From: Pohlia nutans
Lineage: Eukaryota > Streptophyta > Bryopsida > Bryales > Mniaceae
DNA length: 64,000 nucleotides
NCBI GenBank assembly: GCA_022496805.1
Contig: CM040087.1
Coordinates: 12,102,001 to 12,166,000 of the forward strand
Direction of reading: 5' to 3'
In this document: positions 10,801 to 22,681 of the stretch, one piece after another
How the letters are laid out: each line of letters begins with the position of its first letter
Numbering within the stretch: the stretch's first letter is position 1
The notes under the pieces: generated by a model
What the model was told of the DNA's origin: nothing
Database searches by the model: none
What the model saw: the letters and a program-made list of their open reading frames with translations, nothing else
Program-made: the position numbers and the translations under genes

Positions 10801-13800
10801 CCCTATAAAGCTTTCTGAATGCTTCGTAGTCAACACGAGCTCCTGGAACAGGTGACTCACCCTGCATCCACAAAATAGGTCAACTTAGATACATACTATA
10901 CTTTATGAAACACACTATGATTTCAGTACAACAAGTCACGTCTGGTTTTTCACGTCTGAAACCACTGACACTCTATACATAAGCAAGGACCAATAAATTG
11001 ATACACCTGCAATGACTTGATGAGAAAATCACAGTCCTAAGGAATCAATAATGGCTATTAATTGCATCAAAAACACAGAAATAAAATGTAGCGTACTGCT
11101 TCCACACAACATGGTATTCGAACACATACTTGAGACTCAAGGCCAGCATGCACTAGGCACAGACAGCTAAACTAAGCTCACTGACCTCAACAGGAGCAGA
11201 ATCCACTGGACCTGCTCTTTGAACAGGAGGCCAAGTTTCAATCGGACTGACCTCCATAGGGGGCCGTTGACGACTAATAAAAATGTCCAGCAAGCGAGCT
11301 TCCACCAACCTTTCCACTTCCTTCACTAACTTTGCACGTACCTGCGTCCAAAAATAATGACTTACAAAAACTAATTAAAAGTCTTTCCAGCCAAAGATTT
11401 GAAAACTATATCCCTTCACGTTTTGCAAAAAACCGACCAGATAATGAGCTACACATATGTCGAACAAATGGGTTGCTTTAAGAACACTGTAAGAGACGTC
11501 CCGGTTGACTTTATAAACCAAAGTAACACACACCTTCTGTCGTTGCAAGGAGATGGCATTGTCAACTAAATCTCGTATAATTTGGTCTACATCCCGGCCA
11601 TGAAATCCAACTTCTGTAAATTTTGTCGCCTCCACCTAAATAAATGGGAAAATTTGCAACGAAACATTCACTCTATCATTCAAAACACGAGAAACTCATA
11701 TTTGGCATGCCAAACACGGCTTCAAAATTTTAAAAAAGCAGGTTCCTCATTATGCTGCTCTAAGAAATAAGCTTTACACAAGTTGTTCAATGTGACATAT
11801 ACAACAACCTCATGATCTCATGCCAAAATATTTCATGAACTAGGTTAATGACACTCAATGGTGCGATACACTAGTGTACGGAACTGATACAAGCAGGAAT
11901 TGAGGAACGAAATGAATGTAAAATTGCTTTAAGTAAATCGGATTAATAGTCAAAATCACCTTCACAAACGGTGCATATGCAATTTTTGCAAGCCGTCTGG
12001 CAATCTCTGTCTTTCCACAACCAGTTGGACCAATCATGAGAATGTTCTTTGGAACTATCTCCTCTCTCAAGGCCTCTGGAATGCGATGGCGTCGCCATCT
12101 GTTTCCTGTTGAAAAGAAGAAAGCCCAGGTTGACTGCTTTTACTCCAATGAGGAACGTGAATGGATGAACAACTGGAAAACATTTCATGCAATTACCAAA
12201 ATACAGGCACTTGAAGATATATAGGATTAGGATTTACAAGGTCTGTAAATTCATTTACATGGCCCGTATGCTTACAACATTGCATCTTGCTAAACGAAAG
12301 TTGGAGTATTCAAATAATTAGAGAAGTCATAGAATTGGTCAACTGAGAATGTCTCCATAATGAAAGCTTATAATATGTTCAAACCAAAACTACACTCTAA
12401 AGTCTCTGGTGAAGGCCACTTTTTATTTCAAGCAATATTTTTACTACACCAGTCATCTTAAATCCACCTATTTGGAATCTAATGGATTGATAACAATACT
12501 ATTCACACTCCAATGCTTCAATGACATTTAGGGCGCCCAACTTATTCCTCAACTTTCTCAAAATATTCAAATTTGATATGGAAAGTCAGTTCTATTGGGA
12601 ACACATATTTTTCGGCAGGACTATATCCATGATATGTGAGATCCTGACAAAACCTACACTGGTATATCATATTTTTACTCCAACGAATTGAATAGTCTGT
12701 TTTCTGAATTACAAGTGCTTGAAGAAATTTAATGCATTCTTTCCTGAAGTTACAGATGCTATTCTGAAAGTTTTGACATAGACATACTACACAGCCATAA
12801 GCCCACCAGTTTTTAAAGCAGGTCAGACAAGCATACGAAGTGCCACCGCGACTGCTCGTTTGGCCTCCTGTTGTCCAACTATGTAACGGTCCAGCAACTC
12901 TACAACCTTCACTGGTGTAAGAGCTTCCATTCCATGCTCCTCTGTCATACATACAGTACGAGGTACACCTTTCATTGGTAAAGATACACAGTCCAGAAGT
13001 TTTAGAGAGTTCAACATTGCCATTGAAAGAAGGTCAATCGGAAGAAGCCACCGCATGCATTTAATATGAATTTACCGGCAATGCAGTTGCGATATGTCCA
13101 CATCAATTCCGCCATTTTTTTCACAACTTGCAGATGGTAAAATGACTGATATAATCCTAAACTACGACTCTTCCCTCAGAACGTTGCCGCCATGATCCTA
13201 TTATGCTCCTCCAAATGAAAACTCTTTGCAGGATGACGAACAAGCCAGAAGAATAGTCCTAACTGTCTAAAAGTCTTTGCTCACCCGGCGGAAGAGGGGC
13301 AGAAGGCGCCCCACGAAGAAAGTCAGCCTCGCTTGACGTAGTTGTGGTCTCTGCAGAGCTGCAGCCACATCAAAGACCAAATCGCTAACCACATCAAACA
13401 CACAATAACTATTACACTAGTTTCCATCGTGGCTCAGAAAAGCAAATAGCAGAAGCCACCATCGTCCCTCTCATTACAGCGTGTAACTCGGGCGAAAACG
13501 ACAGTCAACGTCCCATATTTCAACCATTCAAAGGAATCAATTCATGAACACAGATGTGCCACATTAAAATCCATAACACCAGATTTGCAAGAATTAAACA
13601 TATCCTATAAACAAGGAACAGATGAAACGACAACATCACGTGTAATGAGCCTAATGTGCTTTTCTCAAATCCGGTGAAATTCCGGAATTCTACAAAACAA
13701 GTAGTTAGAAGGTCTAAACAAGAACAGAATGGTTTGAATATGCATATTAGGGCAAAGGGCCCAGACTTTCACAAGCCACCACTTGACCACTAAACCACAC

Positions 13801-14635
13801 ACACACACACACACACACATTTGTTTTCTATTCCAAAAGAACAAAAATCATTTCGATGATGACATTTATGGCACTTTGAAGCCCCAAACCCTGAAATTCT
13901 AAAAAAACGTTTGAGTTCGAATTTCTCTAGATGTAAAAGCCAGAGAACCATTCCACTTTCACCATTCCATCTATCACTGATATGTACATTATTCACGAAA
14001 GCATCATATAATTTACGTTTCAATAGAAGATGCAATTTGGCAATTGATATGCTTATTTAAAAATGAGGCTTGATCAGGGTACTGTAGCTAGGGCGTGAAA
14101 GGCTTAACTTACAATCAAAATTTCAGTAACGAGAACTTTCATGACTTTTTGTGTTCAACCAAGCACACATCGTTAGGGTTTGAAGGTAGAACATCATTAC
14201 ACCTAGATCCACGCTGTAGTTGATTGACCCAGCCAAACTATGTAACTTTCAAGCTCCCTCACAGTTTGTCCACATCATACATCACGGTATGAATTATATC
14301 GAAATGTAAAATACATTCAGAACCAGCTCGACAGGTTGTGACAAATACAAAAAAGAAGAGAAACACGCATCAACCTACATTCCGATGGTCAAATGTATCG
14401 ACTAAACCCGACAGCAATTTACTAAAATTCAAATCAACACAAGCGTGATGTGATCCTGTATGAAAATTCACGCTCTCACCAATTACATGAACCCTAATCT
14501 GACGAAACGACCGAAAAGAAAGTCAGAAGGAAGGAAGTGCTTCGACGTAACGTACGTGGAGAGAAGCCGGCACGCAAGGAGACCCCGTTCGCTCGCCAAG
14601 GACGAGCCCATCAGCCTCCGCACGAGGCTCGCCAT
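7888..14635 (-). CDS. HslU: HslU (ClpY) AAA+ unfoldase subunit, probably mitochondrial
   Basis: ATPase that unfolds substrates for the HslV peptidase. Fourteen exons: 14635-14556, 13358-13285, 12941-12837, 12105-11960, 11635-11534, 11341-11186, 10861-10688, 10515-10384, 9962-9832, 9623-9473, 9275-9144, 8447-8403, 8134-8057 and 7950-7888; 522 residues. The start gives an Arg/Ser/Leu-rich presequence ([18 protein letters not shown]) suited to mitochondrial import. Visible motifs are Walker A GPTGCGKT (112-119), pore loop GFHG (145-148; bacterial enzymes have GYVG), the variable I domain (about 170-323), Walker [10 protein letters not shown] (330-338), arginine-finger region [10 protein letters not shown], sensor-2 GARRLHT (470-476) and the C-terminal tail LSRFVL that docks into HslV. 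The third acceptor, near 12942, was chosen to keep frame. No HslV gene is in the window. Confidence 0.9.
8211..8350 (+). repeat. Short dispersed element with internal minisatellite (copy 1)
   Basis: Starts ATAGAAACTCCGGTCC and ends TGCCCACCGGACAAAGGGTC ATTGGTGCAAA. Related copies are at 16740-16845 (opposite strand) and 24087-24315 (rearranged). Here a GTGAATGAA unit is repeated five times (8248-8292), where the second copy has one unit. It lies in an HslU intron. Confidence 0.65.
13795..13820. repeat. (CA)n microsatellite
   Basis: Thirteen CA units in the first large HslU intron. Confidence 0.9.
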
Positions 14636-15079
14636 GGCCAAAAGGTGAGCTCAAAAATTATTGTGCGGGTGGAAAAGGACGCCCCGAGGAAATTCTCCCG
14701 TCACTGCGAAGATGGAAATCCGTGGAAATTCTTCGACACGAATGTACTTGTTCGGAAGCCTCAGTCCTCATGAATCGATGACCAACTGCCTTGCAAAGGA
14801 AGGGGCTCCGCCCGCCATAGCCAGTCTCGGAATTCACAAATGTTGACGGAGAGACGCTGACACAGATAGCCATCCTCGGATGAATGAAACTCATCGTCAT
14901 CGGCCGAAATGCGTTCGTTCGTTCGATTCTCTTCACGTGATGTGAAGTCCCACGTGTCAGTCATAGAAGCACCCACGTGGACTAAGATAAAATATATCAC
15001 ACCCTCAGTGGAAAAACTAAACAAGCTAAAAATAGAATTTGGGGTGGCTTTTCTAGATCTCTCACAAATCAAGTTTTAT

Positions 15080-15262
15080 TAGTTTACTCCATTCTATAAC
15101 TTAGGATCCAAATTTACTATTTTTATCTTGTTAAATTTTTCCATGGAGGGTGAGATATAGGCTTGAACTCCTGCCAGCCTGCTCTCATAGTTTCTACAGT
15201 AAGGTAACTATACCTTAAAGCGTTCACCTTACCCAACTGAGCCTGTTTACACAACTAATACA
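15080..15262 (-). mobile_element. tRNA-derived SINE head or tRNA pseudogene
   Basis: The minus strand carries a Pol III A-box-like GGCTCAGTTGGGTAAGG (about 15244-15228) and a B-box-like GGAGTTCAAGCC (about 15171-15160). No complete cloverleaf could be drawn, so this is a tRNA-related repeat rather than a functional tRNA. The 3' limit is uncertain. Confidence 0.4.
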
Positions 15263-16129
15263 AATAATATTTTCAGTGGGTCTTAATAGCAAGTTCAAGA
15301 GGATTCCAACACATTTTAGCATGCATTATTTGGACACCGTATGAATAAGTTATGAATTTTCAAAGTGCTGACTATAGGTTGGTTGACCTTAAAGCGACCC
15401 TAAACTCTGATGTTCAGATTGTGCACATTCTCATCAATAGTAGGGTGTCAAAATCTACTTATTATGGAAGATTGAGCTATGGACGCTGTAAGGAAATGGT
15501 CGCTTTTAAATATAGTTACCTTAGCTTACATTAAAAAATAAATCTTGAAGACTACTGAAATTCATCGTCCAACCGTCTAAAAAAGTGGGCGATGTACAAA
15601 ATCAAACACAGGTTACTCATCTGTTATTGATTTTTTGCAATGTGGATATTTTACTACATAATTTATAAGAAGTTAACTCCATGCATGTATGATCCGATTA
15701 GAAAAAGAATGATTTGTGAAATTTTGTATGCCTCATTTCATGTTGTAGTGATTCATCTAAAATTTTGAAGATTTCAACGTAAAAGTGCACTTAAAAAAAG
15801 TTAACTCATAAAATTAAGCATACAAAAAATCTCCAAAAAACACTACACTTAGAGTATTACAATTCAACCAATCACAACAAATTTCATGTCCAAATTGTCA
15901 ATATCTTATCTATAATCAGATTGCAAAAGAATTTTCAATTTCAAGTTTCAAATTTCATACAAGAGTATTGGTGACAGCACTCGCAGATCTAACCGTATGG
16001 ATAGAATCTAAAATTGATAATGTACAACTTTTATTTTTTTATTAATACATTGAGTTGAAAATATCCCTCTACGTTGCATTTTACAATGCATCTTTGCAGA
16101 ATTGCTGAACTTAGAGGGGGTGAGGACCT
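15263..16129. other. Intergenic, nothing recognised
   Basis: AT-rich DNA with no splice-consistent open frame. The 60-codon open frame at 15352-15534 has no family signature. Confidence 0.35.
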
Positions 16130-16530
16130 TTAACCCTTAGACGTCAAGAGGGCCTGGACGGGGCAGCCCGGAAAGCATCTAAAGTTTTTTGCAAACCAAA
16201 AAAAAAAAAAAAAAAAAAAACAATTTTTTTTTTTTTTTTTTTTTTTTGCAAAAATGGCTTTGCAGTGCACTGCTAGCTAGCACTGTAGCACTGCAGCACT
16301 GCTGAACTTCAGCTGCCCCAACCTCAAAACTTGTTCAATTTGATAACTTTGATTGCTTACCAACGATTCCACAATCTCTCAAATGAGGCGAAAATTTGGA
16401 ACCTAGATCGCTTTTTCAGTAGTTTTCCAACGCAACAAGTCTCGTTGGATTTGGTTGAGAAAATCTACTTTTTCTTCAATTATTCCTTTATACCAAGCCC
16501 GTGGGGCTTGCTTTGACGTTTAAAGGTTAA
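16130..16530. mobile_element. TTAA-family element with an A-run/T-run hairpin
   Basis: Bounded by TTAACCCTTAGACGTCAAG on the left and CTTTGACGTTTAAAGGTTAA on the right, so the ends are inverted and abut TTAA on both sides. The interior holds about 22 A followed by about 23 T (about 16199-16247), which would fold back. The inside differs from the 238-bp subfamily. Confidence 0.6.
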
Positions 16531-16739
16531 GAGTTAAGGATCAATATTATTACTTTTTGAATGTAGACTCATGATTTCATTCCTACATATGTTCTAGTTT
16601 TGAAAGTATGTACATTCATACCACCAACAATACTAACACCAAATTATAGCCCTACTAGATCTAACCACTCATTGTTATTGATGTTACTAGTACTTGTTAC
16701 TGGTCATTAAAGTGTTTATTCCCGAAAGGAGAAAGTAGT

Positions 16740-16845
16740 TTTGCACCAATGGCCCTTTGTCCGATGGGCACTGGCTCATCATTAAGACAAACAGACACTT
16801 TATTCACGCCAGCCTCAAAAGAGGTCCAGAGTTTCTATCTATCTA
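16740..16845 (-). repeat. Short dispersed element (copy 2)
   Basis: Reverse complement of the repeat at 8211-8350. It shares the ATAGAAACTC start, the GGCGTGAATAAAGTG core and the CAGTGCCC..CGGACAAAGGG..CATTGGTGCAAA end. It has no minisatellite expansion. Confidence 0.65.
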
Positions 16846-17217
16846 TGTACGTTCACACTTGCTCATGTTATTTTGGCAATAGGATAATTACCAATGTATT
16901 AGATATTAGATAGTGTATTAGAAATTTCAATGTTTCATGTGTACATTACAGACTGAAGCAGTAAAACAATGCAACATAAAAGACTTCACTAATCATAATA
17001 CATTTTAAAATAAAAATATTCCAAGTGAACAGATACCATCAATTTAAAAAAACATCTAGAGGTTAGAAAAATGATTTTCTCCCACCCAAAAACACTGCCC
17101 AAAGTTGAGAACCCACCATAAAGTGATCTCAGGATCACTAAGGGTTCATTTCCAAATGAATAGCACAAACTGAAGCAAATGAAATAATCTTCGTAGCAAA
17201 CGGATGCATGCTGGACC

Positions 17218-17447
17218 GGTACGTCAGAATTCACAAAAAGTTGAAAGTGTCTAGAAACGGTTCTAGAGTGATGGCTGGTGCATTGGTAAGTTCAAATGGC
17301 ATGACATTGTATTCAAAAATGTCCGTATCACATTTGAAATGCAGTATTTCACTCATCTCGATGCGCACCAAGTTATAATTTCCTCAAAAGGCTATCTTAG
17401 TGTAGATCTTGGCTTGTCCAAGTTGATCGAGGAGGCCTAAATAGGAA
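17218..17447 (-). pseudogene. Ty3/gypsy reverse transcriptase relic
   Basis: Minus-strand translation reads LLDQLGQAKIYTKIAF, then a stop, then GNYNLVRI, then FEYNVMPFELTNAPA, then LEPFLDTF. These are successive segments of a Ty3/gypsy reverse transcriptase. There is at least one in-frame stop, and the YLDD active-site region is lost. No LTRs, RNase H or integrase were found nearby. It lies just 3' of the histidine-phosphatase gene on the same strand. Confidence 0.7.
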
Positions 17448-17506
17448 TATATGTATGCGGATGCAATCTAGAAAATTGGTCTAAATAGAAACAGGGACTG
17501 CAACTA

Positions 17507-20500
17507 CTAGAGCATAAGTGTCCGGATTTCGCAGTTCATCATGCGTTGGCGAGTGCTGGTGAGCTCCTGCAATCATGAAAGCATTCATAAGAATGTCTGA
17601 AAGCAAATCCCTTGCCAGGTGCTCCATCAGGAATTTAGGACCGATTTTTAACGATTTTTGTGCGACATCCGACGTTTCATGGGTTCGTACATTTTTTGCA
17701 CGGATTTCGCGCTAATTTTGCACTGAATCCACACGCTTCTACATTCACTCTTTTCGTTATCTTACGCAGTGCAAAATCCGTGCGGAATTAGCGCAAAATC
17801 CGTGCGGAACCCATGAAATATCAGATGTCGCACGGAAATCGTTTAAAATCTGTGGGGTCTTATATTCCTGATGTGACATCCATGCAGAGATTGAAGAGGA
17901 ATGTTTTTTTAAATGCAAGAGTTTGATTTCATGTGTACCTTGAAGAAAGTTGAGTGCCCTATAACAACAAGAACATTCTCCGGTCTGGAACGCAGAAATT
18001 GCCTGAAGACACCCACTCGCTTGCGCAGCTCTTCTACACGAAACCACAAATAAAAAAATGACGGAAATAGAAACAAAAACAAAACAAAATTAAAAGCCGA
18101 CTGTTGAATCGGATCACCACCGTGGAGTTAGTTCACTAACCCATGGGTTCTACACAGTTGAACTCCATCTTCATGGCGTCGTTTGAGAGCTTGGGTTGGG
18201 AGTACCACCAGACCTCAGGCAAGCCATCAAAACAGAGCCAAGGATACTCCCCTGCAAGAATCTGGGGTTTACAAACTCACAATACCAAAAACTTAATCAA
18301 CTAATGCAACCAAGCCGAAGAACAAGGACTACGGCCTTAACCCTTTCAGGTCCAGAGAGCCCTTTCCGACCAATATTATACACCCATATTCCATTGTATT
18401 TGGCATGGTTCCACTCTTCCTATGGGTTTAAGATCAAAAGTGAAGTTAAAATTCACATCGACATGATTTTCATAGGCTATTGGGGTCTCAATTTGGAACT
18501 TTCTATTTACAACAAATGTCACATACAGGCCAACGTATCTACCATCCCCATTCGCCCTTTTAAGGGTTAACACCGGCAGAATCGAAGAGTCTATCAGGGA
18601 TAGTTCTATAACTAAGAAGCTTATCACACTAAGGGTCACTTTCCACTGAGAGTTGAAGTCATTTCGGAGCAAAGAAAATGCTGAATTCACTCTTTCAATT
18701 GGATGAGTTGTGAACGACCTCAAGGCCTTTACACCAAGAGTCAAGACCATGGCAATGTAAATGCATGTGTTATTCTTTTTGGAAGTACTATTTGGAAGTC
18801 CATGAAATGAGAGAAAGGAAGAATTTTTATTTATTATTCATGCCATGTTGCTTTAGTGTGGTAATGGCCGACACCATGTGGGCCTAGATAGAAAGCGCAA
18901 CCAATGCAAGTAAAGGAAACAAAGACTCAATTGTGATAAGGGAAAAAATAATTTTTTTTTTTAAAAGTACCTGAGGAGGCCGGCCAACGTCGCCACTGCA
19001 CATGACGTGCTCTGTATGGAGGGGTGTCACCTCTACCCGAGGTTGGCCTGGTTCCTACACCAGAGTCAAGTTACACTACTATTAAGGTAGAAATAAAAAT
19101 GTCACATAAAATCGTCCCTACACCCATTCCTGACATGTAGAATTGATTTCAACATTGTCCCATGAAGTCCATTGAAACTAGAAGCATTTTGAAGTTTGAA
19201 GGTATCGGTGATGGTATTGGATTTTACAAGTCTATGGCACGGTTTCAATGGTGTAGGTTTGAAAATTCAAGTCCAAAATCAATTGCTAATACTACAAAAA
19301 TATGCTAATTTGAAAAAGTACCTTCAACTATGCTAAATTGCTGAAAGGGACGATTTTAAGTATTTCTACCTGGTTGTTGGTAATGCAATCAGCATCTAGT
19401 GCTATTTGGAGAGGCTTAAAGCCTTATTATAAAGTGTGTTGTGAATTATTACCTGTGCAGATGGGAATGCCCCGCAGAGTGTTTGCAGAGCTCGAGTCAG
19501 GGGAGACACAATGATCTGCATGATATGACATTTATTGCATTCATGCACCACGTACAGTACATTAACTCAGCATATCTAAAGCTCTACTCAAAAAGGGTTC
19601 ATGAATCTGTTGAGCAAGCCTCACCACTTCCGGTTTGAGCAACGCCAGCTTGGGTGCTATACTTCTTGCCTACAAGCACTTGCACAATATTATTATTCAA
19701 TCAGGATTGGCAGCCTTGTCCCACGTACTTAGAATAATGATGATGATGATATGAATGCATAGTTTCTTTCAATGAAAAAAACAAAATTGCTACCCTGAGG
19801 TTGGATTTGGCCCCAAAGGCAGTGGCAACCTGTTGGTGGCCATGCGGAGTGAGGCGTAAGTCGAACCTGTCCGACGCGTCCTCGAGACCCATGGAGGTGT
19901 GTCCATGGCGTACTAAATGCACAGTCTGCAGGAGGAGAGCAAGAGTTCATGAGCACACAAACATATTTCTACCTCAATCTCAAAAATCAAGTTAATTTCT
20001 ACTTTTATTCAACAGCGTGTCATTTTAACCTCTAAAGGACCAAGGATCATGATTTAAAAATGACAAATTCAATTGATCATATTGTGAAAAGTACAATTTT
20101 GATGAGGCTGAATTTTATATCACTAGAATCAGTGAAGAACAGTGCATATGTTGGTGAAAAAACAAACAAATTCGAACTAAAGAAAGTCCACATAAAACCT
20201 ACTCAAAACTGCTTAAAAAAACATGAAGCCCAATTAAGGCTTCTTGGTCCTTTAGGGGTTAAAAGTGCATGTAATCTGGGATTGCCTCCTTTTGCACATG
20301 GGTCATAAAGGGTGATTAAATTCATTGTTCCTATTATTGCTTTTCGTGAGCATTCATAGGAACATGGAGTTTCATTGTCAATTTGCATTACTTGATTTTG
20401 GTGCGCGAGTCATAGGTGCATAAGGACATCCACCCTACATACACACATAACATTCCTTCCACATGTTGCAAACTTGAGCTGCGGATGTTCTACAAAATTG

Positions 20501-21242
20501 ATAAGATCTCTGTTACACTCTAGTCATGCAAAATGTGAGGGTGATTCGATTCCCTGAAAACAACCAAGCATGTGACCACAAGGAAAGTGATGGAGAAGTA
20601 CCTTTTTAGGGCGGTAAAACAGTGGGAAGAGTTTGGAACTTCCAAGAGATGGTTGATGCAGATCCTTCTCCGAAGCAAGCTGAAAACAGCTCAACAACAA
20701 TCAGCTCAGCGGCGGAGAAATTCCTAACCAGGTGCAGCTCAGACCTCCATACAAACGATGACTTGGTTAACCCCTAAACGACCAAGGATTCATGGTTTTG
20801 AAATGACCAATTTGATGGATCATAGAGTGAAAATTATGATTCAATTTTTTATCAGCTAAGAACAATGGATGTGTAATAAGAATAAAAACAAATTAGGTAG
20901 ACAAAAGAAAGTCCCCAAATGACCTACTAAAAGAACATGACTTTCAGGAGTGGAGTCAGCCAGCGTGATGGAAAGCCACCTGTTCTTCTTCTCGCTTGCT
21001 CACACTAGAAGCTGCTGCTGCGTGGGTTTTGGAGATGGATACATGCGTTGACGACGCTCCCAGAATTCGTGTCGTTGCCTAAGTTTCAAGCAAAAAAAGA
21101 GAGGAATTAGGTCAAAGCTCGCCATTGGAATTCCGTCCTCACGCTCAGAATCGGCGAAAACGTGTACCTCAGATTTTTCGTGCAGCTCATCATCGCATTG
21201 CGATTGATGAAATGCGTCCTCGCTCCCAGCTGCTAAGTCCAT
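17507..21242 (-). CDS. Histidine phosphatase superfamily (phosphoglycerate mutase-like) protein
   Basis: Branch of the histidine phosphatase superfamily whose substrate cannot be told from sequence. Nine exons: 21242-21168, 21078-21004, 20679-20602, 19925-19794, 19515-19453, 19054-18971, 18246-18141, 18033-17939 and 17566-17507; 255 residues. The catalytic signature HLVRHGHTS puts the phospho-accepting histidine at about 83. SPLTRALQT supplies the second arginine (about 128), TPLHTE the glutamate (about 156) and IGHSTFF the second histidine (about 231). The end MMNCEI is typical of the family. The Ser/Thr/Ala-rich N terminus of about 75 residues could be a targeting region. The exon 7 start (AG at 18247-18248) is not the nearest CAG; it was chosen because only it keeps the frame. 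Introns hold several transposons. Confidence 0.85.
17625..17878. mobile_element. Foldback MITE in the last phosphatase intron
   Basis: Arms of about 110 bp (about 17627-17740 and 17765-17877) pair with mismatches. The outer ends are CATCAGGAATTTAGGACC and its inverted counterpart TATTCCTGATGTG. The interior repeats the motif CCGTGCGGAA / GCGCAAAATCC. No clear target duplication could be fixed. Confidence 0.6.
18337..18570. mobile_element. TTAA-family MITE, 234 bp
   Basis: Bounded by TTAACCCTTTCAGG and CCCTTTTAAGGGTTAA. The ends have family character but the interior differs from the 238-bp subfamily. Both strands are open through most of its length (124-codon frames), which I take as chance. 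It lies in a phosphatase intron. Confidence 0.55.
20025..20262 (-). mobile_element. TTAA-family MITE, 238-bp subfamily
   Basis: Bounded by TTAACCTCTAAAGGACCAAG and CTTGGTCCTTTAGGGGTTAA. It has the same length (238 bp) and the reverse-complement interior of the copy at 23606-23843. It sits in intron 3 of the phosphatase gene. Confidence 0.85.
20767..20955 (-). mobile_element. TTAA-family MITE, right end eroded
   Basis: Starts TTAACCCCTAAACGACCAAG and follows the 238-bp subfamily interior (AAAATGACC-like, GATTCA and AAGTCC tracts). The distal terminus is not recognisable. It lies in intron 2 of the phosphatase gene. Confidence 0.65.
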
Positions 21243-21451
21243 TCTTCACAAAGCCAGTGAAAGAAAGGGGATGATCAGTTCAACCCTAATTCAGCAGGAG
21301 CATAGGTTTGTAGGTTCATAGGTTCGTGCGAATACAGCACGATGTATGTTATTTCATAAGGTCACGTATTACCACACATTTGATGCACAAAAACAGCGCC
21401 GTTATGATGTTTACTAAAAACAGATGGTTTATGTACTTCAATTGTGCGAAT

Positions 21452-21622
21452 ATGATATCCAAAATGCACGACAACCACATTGATAACTGCGCTGATGATG
21501 TTACAGAAATGATACCCAAAATGCACGACAACCACATTGATAACTGCACTGATAATGTTACAGAAATGATACCCAAAATGCACGACAACCACATTGATAA
21601 CTGCACTGATAATGTTACAGAA
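21452..21622. repeat. 57-bp minisatellite, three copies
   Basis: Three tandem units (21452-21508, 21509-21565, 21566-21622). The second and third are identical; the first differs at a few bases. Since 57 is divisible by three, several frames stay open on both strands, producing repeat peptides that are probably artefacts. It lies just upstream of the phosphatase start codon. Confidence 0.9.
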
Positions 21623-21881
21623 ATGATACGTTATTGATAGGTGTTTTTTTCGCATTGATTTGGTACGTAGAATGCACGTAACATGTGCAAATATGACACG
21701 ACCTCCATACACACGAAAGAAAAAAATGCGATAACATCTTCGAGTTGCAATGTAGTTTTGACGGTTCCTTCTTCATTACTAGTTCCGGAATTTATTTCTT
21801 CCGGAACTAGTGTTTTTACGTGGCAAGCCACATTTGAGATTTGAGTAACAAGCACGCAGTACTTGGGTCCAAAGCGAGCAC

Positions 21882-22042
21882 CTGGATTGATTCCCAACAG
21901 CAGCAGCAGCCGGGGCCACGACCTCCACATCGTAGACCTCGTTCTCGCCATGGACGAAGTGCAATGCGAGACGCGCATCACAGCATGGACACGACACCAC
22001 CTGCACCTTCTGGCGCTCTTGCCCAGCCGCTCTTTTCTTCAT
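21882..22042 (-). CDS. Possible first exon of an unidentified CPCC-motif protein
   Basis: ATG at 22042-22040 opens 53 codons that are GC-richer than their surroundings: a basic start, then SCPCCDARLALHF, then an acidic/hydrophobic stretch, ending at a GTGCTC donor. No downstream exon could be fixed. It may belong to an unrecognised small gene or to an alternative 5' exon of the phosphatase gene on the same strand. Confidence 0.3.
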
Positions 22043-22321
22043 GATCTATAGTCACTGGCCTCTAATTCTCACTCTATGAAATTGTCTGTCCTTCCACAGC
22101 ACTTGTATCTGGCGCTGGATTTCTGGAACGGATGAAGGACTGTAAACTGCCAAACCCTAAAAACAGAGTGATCGAACCAGTTCGTTGCTGTTGTGTGGAC
22201 ATGGATTGCACGCAGCAGCGATTGATTGCATTTGCCTCACTCCCGTTGCTGATTCATGCCTGCCTGCCAATTAGGATTAGATGCCTCGTATGAGATTTCG
22301 AGCAACCACTGAAAGCATTTG

Positions 22322-22341
22322 GTTTAGGGTTTAGGGTTTAG
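22322..22341 (+). repeat. Plant-type telomere-like repeat (TTTAGGG)
   Basis: GGTTTAGGGTTTAGGGTTTA, nearly three units, about 340 bp upstream of the secreted-protein start. It may be a telo-box promoter element or an interstitial remnant. Confidence 0.7.
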
Positions 22342-22681
22342 CAATTCTTTGAAACATTCGTGCTGATACACCCTTTCGGCATTGAACCATTATGTCAAAA
22401 CCCTAATTCAGATTGGATGAAGGATCCATGGCGTGACTAGTGTGAAAATCCAGACGGAGATGGCCGGCAGTCAGTCGTCTACTAACCTAATCCTCTCTCT
22501 CTTTTTAACTGCCCATAAGACAAAAAGTGTGATGGAGCTAGGTTTCTCATGCGATTCCTGTGGCACAGCTGCTCCTCCTCTACATAAACAAATCGTATCA
22601 TTGCTCCAGGCTACAGCAGCATCAGCAAGCGTTTCACAGAATGGGATTGTCTACTACTTTAGTCCTCCACTTCATCGAAAA

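Noticed and set aside
12542..12952. 136-codon minus-strand frame overlapping HslU exon 3
   Set aside because: It reads the HslU exon in the wrong frame and then runs into its intron.
18196..18750. Two overlapping 124-codon open frames on opposite strands
   Set aside because: They fall in a TTAA-family element inside a phosphatase intron and interrupt a well-supported splice model.
21326..21712. Repeat-peptide open frames over the 57-bp minisatellite
   Set aside because: Open only because the repeat length is divisible by three; there are no start, splice or domain features.
22322..22341. Telomere repeat as a chromosome end
   Set aside because: Fewer than three units, internal and flanked by ordinary genes; at most a telo-box.
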